From: Corbicula japonica | Lineage: Eukaryota > Mollusca > Bivalvia > Venerida > Cyrenidae | Assembly (NCBI GenBank): GCA_038501625.1 | Contig: JAZAYU010000053.1 | Coordinates: forward strand, 1,350,501-1,414,500 | Length of the DNA stretch: 64,000 nucleotides | Reading direction: 5' to 3' | Shown: piece by piece, positions 1 through 15,500 of the stretch | Layout: each line of letters opens with the position of its first letter | How positions within the stretch are numbered: the stretch's first letter is position 1 | The notes under the pieces: model-generated | What the model saw: only the letters and a program-made list of their open reading frames with translations | What the model was told of the DNA's origin: nothing | Database searches by the model: none | Made by a program: the position numbers and the translations under genes

Positions 1-408
1 AACATTCCACAGGTGCTCTCCATAAAGGGCTGGCTCAATCACCTAAGTCATCTCCGGCAATTTTCAGCACTTTATACTGGCCTGACATCCAACTGTTTCA
101 CCATATATTTGACTGAAAGCTTTAAGCCTTTCAGATGGATTCAGATCCAAATGTTGAAATAATGATCAGTTTTACTGATAAACAATTAAAAGACTTAACA
201 ATAAGAAGATAAACAACAAGTTACAACAATCAGAATAAGACCACACAGACTGTATTTCTATTGCCAACAATGACCCCATGTTCTTAACATTGACTGCGTA
301 AGTTTCTGTGTTGCCAGCATATTTCACATCCTGAATATAATTCACAGCTGCACCATGCAAGGTAAATGTTTCACTAATCAACCAATATACCCACAGTGTG
401 TAAATGAG
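1..408 (-). other. Presumed VPS35 3' UTR
   Basis: This stretch lies immediately downstream of the VPS35 stop codon (complement of 409-411). I see no AATAAA or ATTAAA on the minus strand here, so the polyadenylation site is probably outside the window. Small open frames here are not convincing genes. Confidence 0.5.
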
Positions 409-588
409 TTAAACAACAAGGTCACTATAATCAGGTCCCTCAGAATCCGCAGCCTGCTTCATTGCCTGTAGATGATCCATGGTGTTCTGGAAGTGTTTGT
501 TAATTTGTTCTGTCTCCTCATTAGCTTCCAGGTTTGGTAGGGTCTCTTTTATTTTGGCTATCAGTTGATTTAATACTTGCACAGTTAC
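409..588 (-). CDS. VPS35: VPS35 terminal coding exon
   Basis: It encodes 59 residues and a TAA stop, from [13 protein letters not shown] through [17 protein letters not shown] to the end [11 protein letters not shown]. The [11 protein letters not shown] block and the acidic SEGP-Y tail are hallmarks of the animal VPS35 C-terminus. The acceptor is TTCAG before GTAACTGTG, and the exon starts in phase 0. A short TIR element begins only about 45 bases upstream in the intron. Confidence 0.96.
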   Translation of the reverse strand, partial: VTVQVLNQLIAKIKETLPNLEANEETEQINKHFQNTMDHLQAMKQAADSEGPDYSDLVV

Positions 589-3500
589 CTGAATATATAT
601 AAATATATAGAGCACATCACAGGCAAAGTTACGGAACCCCCAAGGTGACATTTAGCATACTATTTTTTTCATTTTCCAAACTTTTTTTAAGGATATTATT
701 TTGTTTAAACAAATTATTATTTCATTTAAAGGAAATGTTATTTCATTTAAACAAAATAGTATTTCGTTTAAATGAAATATTATTTCATTTAAACGTAATA
801 ATATTAATGCTAAATGTCACCTTAGGGGCTCTGTACAAAGTTGTCTCCAGTAAACTGTTGTTATTCTTTGAAAATGACATCATAGTTGAACACACTACAG
901 TGCTTATTAATATGCATTTTGCAGTAAAATTTAAATTATGTTTAATAAAATCACCTATAAATTACAAGAAAATAGTAAATAATTGTTAGTTCTTTCCAAA
1001 TATAGTAACAACTAAAATGTCAAAGACACCTTTTCCCACGACTTGTCCCATACATGTATATAATCTAGCAAAATCAGAATAACTCTTTATTCCATAGTTA
1101 GAGCTTTTATCCCATGTGCCGCAAACGATAATGAAGAGCAGCTTGCACATCCGTTACTTATTTGAAGAGTGTACATTGAGAACTCCAGATTCAACCAGAC
1201 ATCAACACTAAGTGTAGGTGAGTTATGTTTCCAGTTGTACAGTCATTAAAATCTGCAGGTTTTGAAGATTTTTTGGTTAAACAGGGCTATCGGAGAATTG
1301 CAGGCAATACAGGAGTCCCCTATTACTACTTTGTGCAAGATAGATAATGTAAAATTGAAGTAACTGACTTAATTTTTGATCTGTGGTGAAAAATGAAATG
1401 TTCTACATAATTTATCTGTAAATTGTGTCCCTACCATATCTTTTTTACTTTTTGAGTTATATGTATTCTCTATTGTACATAACAGTCACCTGAACTAAGA
1501 CTCTGGTGAAAAATAAAAGGTCCTGCATAATTCTTATATTGCCATTTGAATGTATATAATGTGCCAGCTGATCTGGATCTACACCGTTTACTTCATGTAT
1601 ACATCTTGCATAGGAGAACTGTGTAGATCCAGATCAGCACATCCGTGTGGTCTGATCAGGATCTGTACTGTTGACTTTCAGTGGTCAGAAATATCCTAAT
1701 GAATCAAAAAGTGAACAGTGTAGATCCTGATCAGACAGTACAGATGTTTTCCCATGCAAAAAGTTGTGAATATTAAGTAAAGTGTCATGAAATCCCTCAA
1801 GCGGTTTTGAAGATGAAGAGCAAACAAAAATTTACCGGACTGACAGAAAAACAGTGTGATTACTATACGCCTCTTTTCAAGGGCACAAAAATATTATTCC
1901 AAGCAAAATTAAGTACTAGTAATATAACAAAAAACCCAGAAGGTATACCTGGTCATTTCCCTTTTCATAGTAGTAGATATAATGGTTGAGTAGTTCTACA
2001 AACAACTGAACTTGTACAGAGTTATCCATGCATTGATTGGCAATCTTCACACCTTTCTTCAGACAATCTGATGTCCTCTTTCCATCATGTGTCTGCAAGA
2101 GAAAACCACATGACTGTCTGCTAGGACTATTCAAGGGAGAGTACTACTGTTCAGCAGAATTATAATAAGTTTAGAGTTATCTGTACAGTATGCAACCTTA
2201 TTGACTTGTCAAAGCTTGAACATGTCTCAATATTTAAAAATTTGTTACAAACAGAAGGTGAAAATGTAAAAACATGCCTTAAAATTATGGTTATCTTGTA
2301 AGCTTTTACTTAATAACTGTAGTTTTTTAAAACATTTTATACTTAATGCAAACCTGTTTTCTTTAGTACATGTATCATTAAAACAGCTTGCAGAAAACAG
2401 GAAAATCAAATCAAGAAAATTCAACTTTCACTCAAATTTGATTACATTAAATTTGTGTGTGCATTAAGTTTGGTAGGTTTCATTAACAAACCACAACATG
2501 GGTTTCAGTTGCTTAATTCATGGTTATTCAAATTCTATATTTAATGTAGGTTTTTATTGCCTGAATCTGACCACGAAAATACATGAAAATTAGAACTTCA
2601 AAAAGTATCACTGAATTTCCAGTAGTCTGAAACTATTAATACTGTTATAACTTAATCTGTAAATAGATTTACCTCCCCTTCTCGTGCTGAGCTCTTTCCA
2701 GACCAGAACAGATGAGAACAAGTGGCGACACCTCGACACTGGTCTGGTTTCTTCAGTAACTTGGAAGCAGCTAGTGCACACTGGGTACGTAACGGTTCAT
2801 GGTTCTCCTCACCAAAACATGACATCTGCTCAAGTGTGCCGATTATCAGCGTGATCGCAGCAAGCTGAGCTTTACTATCTGAGATCTCATCCTCATACAG
2901 CGAAAATGCCTGAAGGTATACATATACTATAAACAGATTTGCTTAAGAAGGCCTAAATTTTGTGAGATAAATTTATGGCTTTTTCATGTTAATGTTTTGT
3001 TTTCAATTTTCTAAACTAACATTGACATACCTTTCTGTATGTTATGGAGTGTTTAAATTTGTGGATCAATCATGCAAATGAAATCCACACAAATTATTAT
3101 GCCCCAATTAATGAATAAATATATTAATGAATAAGCAGTAGTTAGACAAAAACTAGAGCTATCACTGAAGGTGATTAATACCCCCGTAATACTGCTTTGT
3201 CAGAGTATACAGAAATGATGTTTGCATCTTTCATGGGTGAAAGTTGAAAAATAATTAAAATCCTGAAAATTTGCTGCAAAAGTTGTGTTTAAAAATAGCA
3301 ACTTGGGTTTTCACCGGATGTAAACAAAACTGTAAAAGTAGTTGACGTCAGAAGGTTTTGTTGAATCATGCTCCCCTTCTAAAAAATAATGGACTGATCC
3401 AAATGAAAAAAAATATGTCATGCATCTAATCACGAGTGTATGTTAAAAGTTTGAAAACTGGAGAAGTAGTTTGTGTCATAAGATTTTGTTAAATAATGCT

Positions 3501-6500
3501 CCCCTCAAACCAAAAATGGACTGATCCATAAGAAATACGTCACTAACATGCGCACTTTATGCAGAACATATGATTTCTGTCGATATTTTGAAAACTGTAG
3601 AAGTTTGCATAACACGATTTTGTTAAATCATGTCCCCTGCAAAAAATAATGGACTGATCCACACGAAAAATATGTCACGCACATCTACACTTCATGAAAT
3701 ATGTCACACACATGTACACTTCATGCCGAACATATGTATCAAGTTTCAAGTCAATATCTTAAAAACTGTAGAAGTAGTTCACGTCACAAGATTTTGTTAA
3801 ATCGTGCTCCCCTCTGAAAAATAATGGACTGATCCACATGAGAATAAAAAATGTACTCACGAACATATGTTTAAAGTATCAAGTCTATATCTTGAATACT
3901 GTTGACGTAGAAAGTGTAGAAGTTTGCATAACAGGATTTTGTTAAATCATGTCCCCTGCAAAAAATAATAGACTAATCCAGATGAAAAAATGTCACGCAC
4001 ATCTACACTTCATGCCGAACATGTGTATCAAGTTTCAAGTCAATATCTTTAAAACTGTAGTAGTAGTTTGCGTCACAAGATTTTGTTAAATTGTGCTCCC
4101 CTGCAAAAAATAATGGACTAATCCAGATTAAAAATATGTCACGCACATCTACACTTCATGCCGAACATGTGTATCAAGTTTCAAGTCAATATCTTAAAAA
4201 CTGTAGTAGTAGTTTGCGTCACAAGATTTTGTTAAATCGTGCTCCCCTGCAAAAAATAATGGACTAATCCAGATGAAAAATATGTCACGCACATCTACAC
4301 TTCATGCCGAACATGTGTATCAAGTTTCAAGTCAATATCTTAAAAACTGTAGAAGTAGTTCGCGTCACAAGATTTTCGTGAATCATGCTCCCCTCCGAAA
4401 AATAATGGACTGATCCACACGAAAAATATGTCACGCACATCTACACTTCATGCTGAACATATGTATCAAGTTTCAAGTCAATATCTTAAAAACTGTAGAA
4501 GTAGTTCGCATCACAAAATTTAGAAGTTTGCATAACACGATTTTGTTAAATCATGTCCCCTGCAAAAAATAATGGACTAATCCGCACGAAAAATATGTCA
4601 CGCACATCTACACTTCATGCCGAACATGTGTATCAAGTTTCAAGTCAATATCTTAAAAACTGTAGAAGTAGTTCGCGTCACAAGATTTTGTTAAATTGTG
4701 CTCCCCTCCGAAAAATAATGGACTGATCCACATGAGAAAAAAAATAGTTCGCGCAAATGTCCTCACGAACATATGGTTAAAGTTTCAAGTCGATATCTTG
4801 AAAACTGTTGACGCTGTAAGTGCCACAAACAGACCGCCCAACCAACCAACCAACAGACCGGATGATGACTCCTATATACCCCCTATACTTCGTATAGGGG
4901 TGTATAATAATGAGAAACAGATTTTCTTAAATCTCTCACCTGAATGCCAACATTTCAGTCATTGAAGGCAATTAAAAGCGAAAGAAGGTATTCAAAATAT
5001 GAAAATACTTTCAGTTAACAGAGGCAAGACATCAATTAACAGATAAAATCTTAAAGATTATCTTAATCTTACCCTATTTATAAATAGCAAACTGTATTTA
5101 GCTGAAGATACTGGCATGTAAGTTATCACAATAAAGAGTGAACATAAAATTTATATTATAATCAGCAATTCATGTTAATTCTTTAAGCAGCTTTGTGATG
5201 TTCAGGATCTTCTAACAAAGTAAGCAAGAGACAAGTAGAAATCAGCATTCAATAGATCACAGAATACCAGAGAACTTTTTCTTATGACAAATTGAGATTT
5301 ACATTGTGAAAAAGATGACTTGTTTCATTACCATTATTAAATAAGTAATCCCGCAAGAAAAAGACGATTTAACTTTTTTAAGCACTACAAATGAGACAAA
5401 AGCTGGAATCCCACACAGTTATGTCAGACATTGACAAAGCTCACCTGTGACATGAACTCATAAGCCATAGTCTCATGGTTCTCGAACCCAATACCTCCTG
5501 CTGCCATGGCCCCTTGCAGGAAGAGCCGTAGTGGGATCTCAGCCTGCTCTGCCTTGATAAGAGCCCCGATTGTCTGGTGACAGAACTGGAATATCTTCTG
5601 ACACTTCTTCTCCCAGTTCTCATCCTGAAGTCAACAATTACATATTAACTCTGTACTCCATAGATACAATTTCATTCAAGTGTACCGTCTGATCAGAATC
5701 TTCACTGTTAAATTTCTCATGTGTTAAAGTATTCCTGACCAAGATGAGACCAGTGCAGATCTAGATCAGAAGGCACAGATGTGCCAGCAGATCTGGATTT
5801 ACACTGGTCGCAAAGGTGTTAAAATGCATATAATAATGAGGTAAAGGGTTAACCCTGAATTCATGATTCACTGATTATGGGGGTGTTAACAGATAATTTA
5901 TTAAATTGTGTGTCTTTTTTCTTGGACAATATTTATCTACATGTAAAAATACCAGGCAGGGGATCGTTCATGACTGAAACCATCAGCATGGTTCGTGACA
6001 CTCCTAATGAGAATACATCTACAAATTACACTTGGGATTTCTTCACTGCTCCAAATACATAATCGCCTGAATACTTAAAAACGTTCCATAAAGATGTTTT
6101 AGCCACACCTGATGGACTAAGAATTTAGCTTCACCTTGAGTATCACAAAAACCTTTTATCTGACATTGTCTCCAAACTGTTACAATATTTTCAATTTAAA
6201 AAAACATTCGGAATCTCCAATATACCGTCACATAATGCAAAAACAGTGCAAGCGCCACTGTAATAAGAGTGAGTTATACCATTATTGCACATAGGTGATG
6301 ATACATGATTCTAAACACATAGTTGATACTGCAGCTTTATACTCCAGAGTAAAACGCTGGTGACAAAATATTGTAATCATCTACAAATCTGTGGCCCTCG
6401 TGGGATATCTGACATCACACAATCAACTGGTAATCAGCTATTGTTTGTTCCACTTTTCTGAGAACAAATATTTCCAGGAACAGTGGAAAACTGTCCGATC

Positions 6501-9500
6501 TTTCATTTTATAACTCACACTTAACCCTTTCCTCCATATATACACATTTTTACCCATGTGCGACCAGTGTAGATCCAGATCAGCTGGAACATCCGTGCCC
6601 TCAGATCAGGATCTGCACTGGTCGCACTTTGGTCCGAAATAACCTAATGAATAAAAAAACAAACAGTTTAGATCCTGATCAGACGGCACGGATGTGCCAG
6701 CTGATCTGGATCTATACCGTTCACCCATGCAATAAAAGGTGTATCTAATGAGGAAAGGGTTAAGAAGACTTAGACTTAAATTCAAACATTAAAGATTTAA
6801 TTCTAAAAATGATTTATATAATGAATGTATAAAAATGTAAGTTCTGTAAGTATTTATTTGACATTTCCAGATAAAATAGCAATACATTGTTTAAGAGAGG
6901 TCTTCTATTTTCTCTCTTTTGATGTGATATGTAAACATTAACCCTTTCCTCCATGTATAAGTATATCCCTTTATGGCAAGGGCCAACAGTATAGATCCAG
7001 ATCAGCCAGCATATTGTGCCATCTAATTAGGATCTGCACTGTTCGTTTTGTTATTTATTGGTTTATTTCTGACCAAAAAGAAAACAGTGCAGATCCTGAT
7101 CAGATGGCAGGGATGTGCAGGTTGATCTGTATCTATATTGTTTGCCCATGCCATGTAAACCTTTTAGGTGCTCATAAATACATTTGCAAGCAATGTTAAC
7201 ACAAATCAATAACCCCATATACTATATGTAGTCAAATCAGGGTCTATAATCATGTTTGTTTTTCAGTCAACAGTTTCTGCATATTAGTTGTCACATCTGT
7301 GACAAGGGTAATCCCAAACCAACAAGAAAATCTGTGAGCTAATGCTCACTAGTGATACCCCCGCTGTGAGAAATATGACTTTCAAAATGAAATTTGCATT
7401 TTTCAATAAAGATGCCCTTTGGTTTATGTAATGCACCTATATAATGCTAAAGATACCCTTTGGATTGTGTAGTGCACCTGTATAGTAACAAAATCTAAAA
7501 GTAGTTGGTAAACAGGAAGTAGATGAGCAAGGAGCATAAAATCGCTTTACACCATATATGGGACTGTAGGAAAAAAAACAATATGCAAAACATCAGACTG
7601 CTGCATGTTATAATTGCTTAGAAAACTGCGACGGAAATTGTGCACGTTTGTCAGCTATGTGTGTAAAAATCAAAGTATTCAGTAAACAGGAAGTAGAAGA
7701 GCTAGGAGCATTAAATCGCTTTACACCATATGGGACTATAGGATAAAGCAATATGCAAAATATCAGGCTGCTGCATGTTATAGTTGCTTAGAAAACTGCG
7801 ACGGAAATTGTGCATGTTTGTCATCTATGTGTAAAAATCTAAGTGTTCGGTAAACAGGAAGTAGATGAGCAAGGAGCATAAAATCGCTTTACACCATATG
7901 GCACTATAGGAAAAAGCAATATGCAAAAGATCAGGCTGCTGCATGTTATAGGTTCTTAGAAAACTGCGACGGAAATTGTGCAAGTATGTCAATTATGTTT
8001 AAAAATCTAAGTATTTGGTAAACAGGAAGTAGATTAGCAAGGAGCATAAAATCGCTTTACACCATATGGGACTATAGGATAATGCAATATGTAAAACATC
8101 AGGCTGCTGAATGTTATAGTTGCTTAGAAAACTGCGACAGAAATTGTGCAAGTATGTCAATTATGTGTAAAAATCAAAGTATTTGGTAAACAGGAAGTAG
8201 ATGAGCAAGGAGCATAAAATCGCTTTACACCATATGGGACTATAGGATAAAGCAATATGCAAAATATCAGGCTGCTTAATGTTATAGTTGCTTAGAAAAC
8301 TGTGACGGAAAATATAAATGCCTTTTGGTTGATGAAATGCACGTATATAGTAACAAAATCTAAAAATATGCGACAAACAGGAAGTAGATGAGCAAGGAGC
8401 ATGAAATCGCTTTACACCACATGGGACAATGGGATGAAGCAATATGCAAAGTATTAGGCTGCTGCATGTTATAGTTGCTGGGAAAACTGCGACGGAAATT
8501 TTGTAACGGACGGGCGAACGCACGCACGGACAAGGGTAAAACAGTATACCCCCCTATTCTTCAAAGCGGGGGTAAAATTAGTGTAACATGTGAAAACCCA
8601 AACCAATTTGTGTGACAAGAGTAACCAAAACCATTTGTGTGACAAGTGTAAAACCAAACTAATTTGTGTGACAAGGGGTTAACCCAAACCAATTTATATG
8701 ACAAGAGCAAATCCCAATCCAGTTTGTGTGACAAGGGTAAACCCAAACCAATTTGTGTGACAAGGGTAAAGTCACACCAATTTGTGTGACAAGGGTAAAA
8801 CCAAACTAATTTGTGTGACAAGGGGTTAACCCAAACCAATTTATATGACAAGAGCAAATCCTAATCCAATTTGTGAGACAAGGGTTAACCCAAACCAATT
8901 TATATGACAAGAGCAAATCCAATCCAATTTGTGTGACAAGGGTAAACCCAATCCAATTTGTGTGATAAGGGTAAACCCAAACCAATTTGTGTGACAAGGG
9001 TAAAGTCAAACCAATGTGTATGACAAGGGTAGACCGAAACCAATGTGTGTGACAAGAGTAAACCCAAACCAATATGTGTGACAATTAAGGGTAAACCAAA
9101 ACCAATTTATGTGTCAAGGGTAAACCCAAACCAATTTGTGTTACAAGGGTAAACCCGAACCAATTTGTGTGACAAAGGTAAACCCAAACCAAAATGTGTG
9201 ACAAGGGTAAACACAAACCAATGTGCATGACAAAGGCAAACCCAAATCAAATTGTTATCCGTGCAAAATAATAATGTTCTTCACTATTCAGTATTAACTT
9301 AGAAATATCAGTTAACACTATACCTCATTAAAGGGTTTTATCTCATGGGTTTTTGTCCATTAAGGGAAAATGTTGTGGAGAAATGTCCTATTATATATAT
9401 TCATGGAAGACTCATTGAAATTGAGCAAAAAACATTAGAGAGACATGTTAAAATGGGAGATCATAGGTTGATTAGGGTGTAAACGTTTATGATATGGTGA

Positions 9501-12500
9501 TGGAACAGTACACTTCCTTTTGTTGTCTTCTATCTCAATGTAAGGTTTCATCGAAGTCTCTGCTGCAGTTATTGATTATGCTTTGAACAAGAAAACTGGA
9601 TGCCTATTGGCAACATGTCAAGCAATCCTTAACATAACCTTTGACCCCTGTGTGATGACCTTTGAGATGGGAACCTGGGATGTGCATGTGATTGTCAATG
9701 CATGTTTAAGTTATGGGCCGGACGAATCCAAACAGAACCCTGGACTGACGGACACACACTAACACACATACTCCAAACTGACAAAGTGACAATTTAGTCG
9801 AGCTCATTGCAAGCAGGCTCGACAAAAAGTAGAGAGAAATTACTGCCAAGTTGGAGGCCTGGTACAGTTCACTTCTGATTCACGTCCTTATCATTAAGGG
9901 CAACATTAAAATCTCCACCTTGTTTGGAAGCTAAAGGCCTTTGTGTAAAATGACCCAATTAAGGTAATGCTAAAATCTCCATGACACCATTATTATAGGC
10001 CAGACCACAAACATTTCATTTAACCCTTTTCTCCATATATACGCATTTTTACGCGTGGTCAGAAATAACCTAACGAATCAAAAAGCAAACAGTTTAGATC
10101 CTGATCAGACGGCATGGATGTGCCAGCTGATCTGGGTCTAAACTGTTTGCCCATGCTATAAAGGTGTATCAACCAAGGAAAGGGTTAAGTAACTAAATGT
10201 TACAAACCAATGTCTGCCAATAATTGCCAATCTAACAATGGTAATTTAATTTTGCAGAATCCAATTCTTGTGAAGAATCTGCAAAAGACATTTTTGCACA
10301 GGCATCGACTATGCAGTTATATTTTCTCACAAGCTTTTACAAGGTTATATTTTATCTGGGGTTTGTTTTCACACACTTTCCCATGCTTAAAATAAGCAAA
10401 AATACAAGCCTTGTTTTATTTAATCATCCCAAAATGGTCTGATGGGAAACATTATCACCAGTAAAAGCATCGTGTGTGAAACTGGCACGTTGTTATACTG
10501 GTATCATGTGTTACAATGGCACCTTATCTTATACTGGCACCTTGTTATACTGGTATCATGTGTTACAATGGCACCTTATCTTATACTGGCACCTTGTTAT
10601 ACTGGTATCATGTGTTACAATGGCACCTTGTCTTATACTGGCACCTTGTTATACTTGTATGATGTGTTACAATGGCACCTTGTCTTCTACTGGCACGTTG
10701 TTATACTGGTATCATGTGTTACAATGGCACCTTGTCTTATACTGGCACCTTGTTATACCAGATTACAAAAGGTGCCAGTATCACACAGTCATGATCCCAA
10801 AATAAAAAGGTGCCGGTATAACACATGATGCCATTATAATAAGTATGGTGTTGGTATAACAAAGTGCCACTGTAATAAGAGGGTTGATTTGCCACTGCCA
10901 CATCATTACGCAAAAATTTGATGTTAGATTGTTTAATATTTAGTTTACACTGATAAACAAACATGATTTCAGTTACATACAGGAAAACTTTAAGTTTAAT
11001 AATTATACCCCTGAAAAACGATGATTTGATAAACCACACCGAATTTTCAGTGTTTCCCGGTTTAAAAAAAAGTTTAAAAATTTCAGAAACAAAAATGCAC
11101 AAAAGCAGAAGAAACATTTTTAACATGACACCGTCAAATATTCTGAGCAGCATTTTAGGTATAAATAAGATGATTGCACGTTAACATTTTCCACGCACAA
11201 TTGATGAATGCCCTTTGAAACAAGAAAATGTTTATTTTGAGTTAAAAAAACGTCGCAAAGCGCAATATTACATTTTTGCTACAAGCTAGTAAAATCACTT
11301 CTGCAAACGATGAAAATGGTAACTTATAACCCATGATGCCAGTATAACAAGGTGATGGTATAACACATAATGCCAGTACAGTAGACTCCGGCAAATCGAA
11401 TACACAAATTGTCAGCTAAAAATATTCTTTTGCCCGGAGTATTCGATTGGCCGGTAATCGTATTCATCATGAAATCTGCATATATTTGCTGACAAGGGAG
11501 GTCAGGTAGATCGTGTTCTGGATAAATATGCATTATTTATATGTTTATTTATTGATTAACAGACCCTTCTGTCATGTTCTGCTACAAATCGAAGTTTCAA
11601 ATTATATTATGCTACCGCGACATTTACAACGTGAATGTAAAATAAGTATTGAAACACTAACCAATGCGAACATATTCCATAATAAATTACATCCCAATTT
11701 TATCTCAAGTATCATATTTCAGTATTATTGCATCATCAACCAATTTAACCCAGCTAAAAATGTGAAATGTCACGTACACAGTTCAAACGATTTCAAAGCA
11801 GAGCCGACAAGACAACACAGTCTTGATACGAGCCGACAATTTCCTTTGAAGTTGCATTTCATTGACGGTTGGTATCAATGTTTACCTCCATACTGACTGT
11901 CAATCAAATTCAGTCTCCGTATGAAATTAACATGGAAGGCGGATCAAAGAAATGTACATAAATCTATGAAGTGTTTTTTTTAAACATGATTGAGAAATTA
12001 CTTTTTGTTTGTTTCTAATTTATGCGATAATTAAAAAGAGACAATGGAATTTAAACGTGGATTATTGTAAGTACGTGTACCAATAACGTCTTGATAACGG
12101 ATAGTCCTAGGCTGCTGTGTATTTGTAACAGATTTTTTAGCGCCTGATTGAATAAGCTGTTTAAAAGAGGTGACAGGTTACAGTTTGTTTGCCCGGAGGC
12201 TTCACTGTCTTTGTTCATCGCTGTCAAAAAATTTAATTGGATTTATCAGCTGACAACAGACAAATAATAAGGGTGTCATAAGCTTTGATACGGACGATAA
12301 ACGGTACATCCGGTGTCATTTCCTGTAAACAGGCGATGAAAATATTCGATTTCAATCAGTTTTGGCCAAAAAAATTGCACATTTTCTATTCGATTTGGCG
12401 ATATATTCTCTTATCCGATACCCATATGGCTGATAAAATTTACAATGCTTATATAGGAAATGGTTTTGTGTTCGAAAATCGTACCCCATTTGCCGATATA

Positions 12501-15500
12501 TTCTTATAGCCGATACCCGATTTCGTGGAGTCTTCTGTATAACATTAGGTGATATTAACACGTGATAAAATTATAACAAGGACAAGCTCTCTGGAGCTAC
12601 TGAAAATCTATAATAAGGTGAGATGATAAATAATACTCCCACCTCCTCAGAATGATCCTTGTATCTATATGCCAGTCTGTATGCTGAGAACACAATAGGT
12701 GGCAGGGTGAACTTGATTCTTTTATCTCCTCCGGCACCAAAATGCTTTCTTGCCGCATTCAGAATCTGAAAACAGAGAACAGAATATCTGAGATGTTGAG
12801 ATGTTTAAAGACACATGTTTTCCTTCTAGAAAATTAGATGTGTGTTGCCCTTTACACCTCCAATATGGCCTGTATCTCTGTGTAGATCTGGATCAAACCA
12901 CACCTGAAGAAATTTTTGTCTGTTTAATTTCTGTGATTTCTAACACATACATTTTGAGCAGTACACTTCTTTCCACTGTGTTTTCACATTAATAAATCAT
13001 CTCTCCATGTACATTGTTGGTTTCTTTGTTATAAGTTATTAGTAACTAGAATGTTTTGTTCCGTGGAACACATGTGTCGCCTGCATGGAAAAAGTTGAAA
13101 TGTGGGCCTATCTTTAATCATAATTATATAACAAAAATATTTTATTTAAGTTGTTTCAATACTTCACCACAGAACACATGTGTCATCTAAATTGCATTTA
13201 AAAGGGAATAACTAAAATAATGGTGAAACCTAAGTATCTTCAAAAATTGGTTTGTAAATGCAGATGAGTTATTCAAAGTATTAAGTGAATTAATTGAACA
13301 AGTACTTAAGTACTTTCCATTTTACAGGCAACACTAAGTTTCATGTTAAAGTTGCATTTGAAAGGGACATAACTCATAAAATAGTAAAACTGGAGTTATC
13401 ATTCTTGTCGTCACAGATGGCATTGTTCCTGCTGATAATATATTCCAAGTATGAAGTGAATAGGACAAGTACTTTCAAAGTTATAGGCAACATTAGGTTT
13501 CTGGTTAAAGTTGCATTTGAAAGGGGCATAACTCAAAAAATATTGAAACTGGAGTTATCATTCTTGTTGTCACAGATGGCATTGTTCATGCTGATGATAT
13601 ATTCCAAGTATGAAGTGAATAGGACAAGTACTTTCAAAGTTAAAGTCAACATTAAGTTTCATGTTAAAGTTGCATTTGAAAGGGGCATAACTCAAAAAAA
13701 ATTTAAAATTGAGTTATCATTCTTGTCGTCACAGATGGCACTGTTCGTGCTGATAATATATTCCAAGTATGAAGTGAATAGGACAAGTACTTTCAAAGTT
13801 ATTGGCAACATTAAGTTTCAGGTTAAAGTTGCATTTGAAAGGGGCATAACTCAAAAAATATTGAAACTGGAGTTATCATTCTTGTCGTCACAGATGGCAT
13901 TGTTCCTGCTGATAATATATTCCAAGTATGAAGTGAATAGGACAAGTACTTTCAAAGTTATAAGCAACATTAGGTTTCAGGTTAAAGTTGCATTTGAAAG
14001 GGGCATAACTCAAAAAATATTGAAACTGGAGTTATCATTCTTGTTGTCACAGATGGCATTGTTCATGCTGATGATATATTCCAAGTATGAAGTGAATAGG
14101 ACAAGTACTTTCAAAGTTAAAGTCAACATTAAGTTTTATGTTAAAGTTGCATTTGAAAGGGGCATAACTCAAAAAAATTTAAACTTGAGTTATCATTCTT
14201 GTCGTCACGGATGGCATTGTTCGTGCTGATGATATATTCCAAGTATGAAATGAATAGGACAAGTACTTTCAAAGTTATTGGAAACATTAAGTTTCAGATT
14301 AAAGTTGCATTTGAAAGGGGCATAACTCATAAAATATTGAAACTGGAGTTATCATTCTTGTCATCACAGATGGCATTGTTCGTGCTGATGATATATTCCA
14401 AGTATGAAGTGAATAGGACAAGTACTTTCAAAGTTATAGGCAACATTAAGTTTCAGGTTAAAGTTGCATTTGAAAGGGGCATAATTAAAAAAAAATGAAA
14501 CTGAAGTTATCATTCTTGTCGTCACAGATGGCATTGTTCATGCTGATGATATATTCCAAGTATGAAGTGAATAGGACAAGTACTTTCAAAGTTATAGGCA
14601 ACATTAAGTTTCAAGTTAAAGTTGCATTTGAAAGGGGCATAACTAAAAAAAAATGAAACTGGAGTTATCATTCTTGTCATCACAGATGGCATTGTTCGTG
14701 CTGATGATATATTCCAAGTATGAAGTGAATGGGACAAGTACTTTTAAAGTTATAGGCAACATTAAGTTTCAGGTTAAAGTTGCATTTGAAAGGGGCATAA
14801 CTCAAAAAATATTGAAACTGGAGTTATCATTCTTGTCGTCACAGATGGCATTGTTCATGCTGATGATATATTCCAAGTATGAAGTGAATAGGACAAGTAC
14901 TTTCAAAGTTAAAGTCAACATTAAGTTTCATGTTAAAGTTGCATTTGAAAGGGGCATAACTCAAAAAAAAATTAAAATTGAGTTATCATTCTTGTCATCA
15001 CAGATGGCACTGTTCGTGCTGATAATATATTCCAAGTATGAAGTGAATAGGACAAGTACTTTCAAAGTTATGAATCATGAATTCATATACATGTAAAATA
15101 ATTGTATTTCACTGATACGATCTTGCCATAAGCATCTATTTTTGTCGCTTAATAAAAATGCTTAAGTTTGATTTGGTATTTTCATGCATTCCAAAAACAT
15201 GCCTTATGGTGGTGTAAAGATTGCTGAATAGCAGAATAGAATCCACTTCATTTTAGATTGTGGTGCACCTTCTAATAAATACTTATATATTACATAAACT
15301 TACATATGGTCAAACCTGTATTAAGCAGCCACCCAAGGGAGTGACCAAAGAGGGTGCTTTACACAGGTTGCTGTTTAAGACAGGTAAAAATTAGAACATA
15401 ATGTCAGTTTAGGACATATTCAAACTGGCTGTTTAAGACCAGTGGTTGCTGAATGCAGATGGCTGCTAAGGCCTGTTCAACTGTATATGGCCAGATTTTT

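Noticed and set aside
8469..9084. Minus-strand frames with repeated LSHKLVW
   Set aside because: Produced by the 29-31-bp minisatellite; same peptide in shifting frames, no gene structure.
10442..10828. Two overlapping frames of 128 and 109 residues
   Set aside because: Both are translations of the same 52-bp minisatellite in different frames.
13294..14229. 311-residue open frame as a repeat protein gene
   Set aside because: It is a translation of a 159-bp tandem repeat whose modules also occur in clearly non-coding arrays. Frame breaks occur at A-runs and there is no promoter or splice context.
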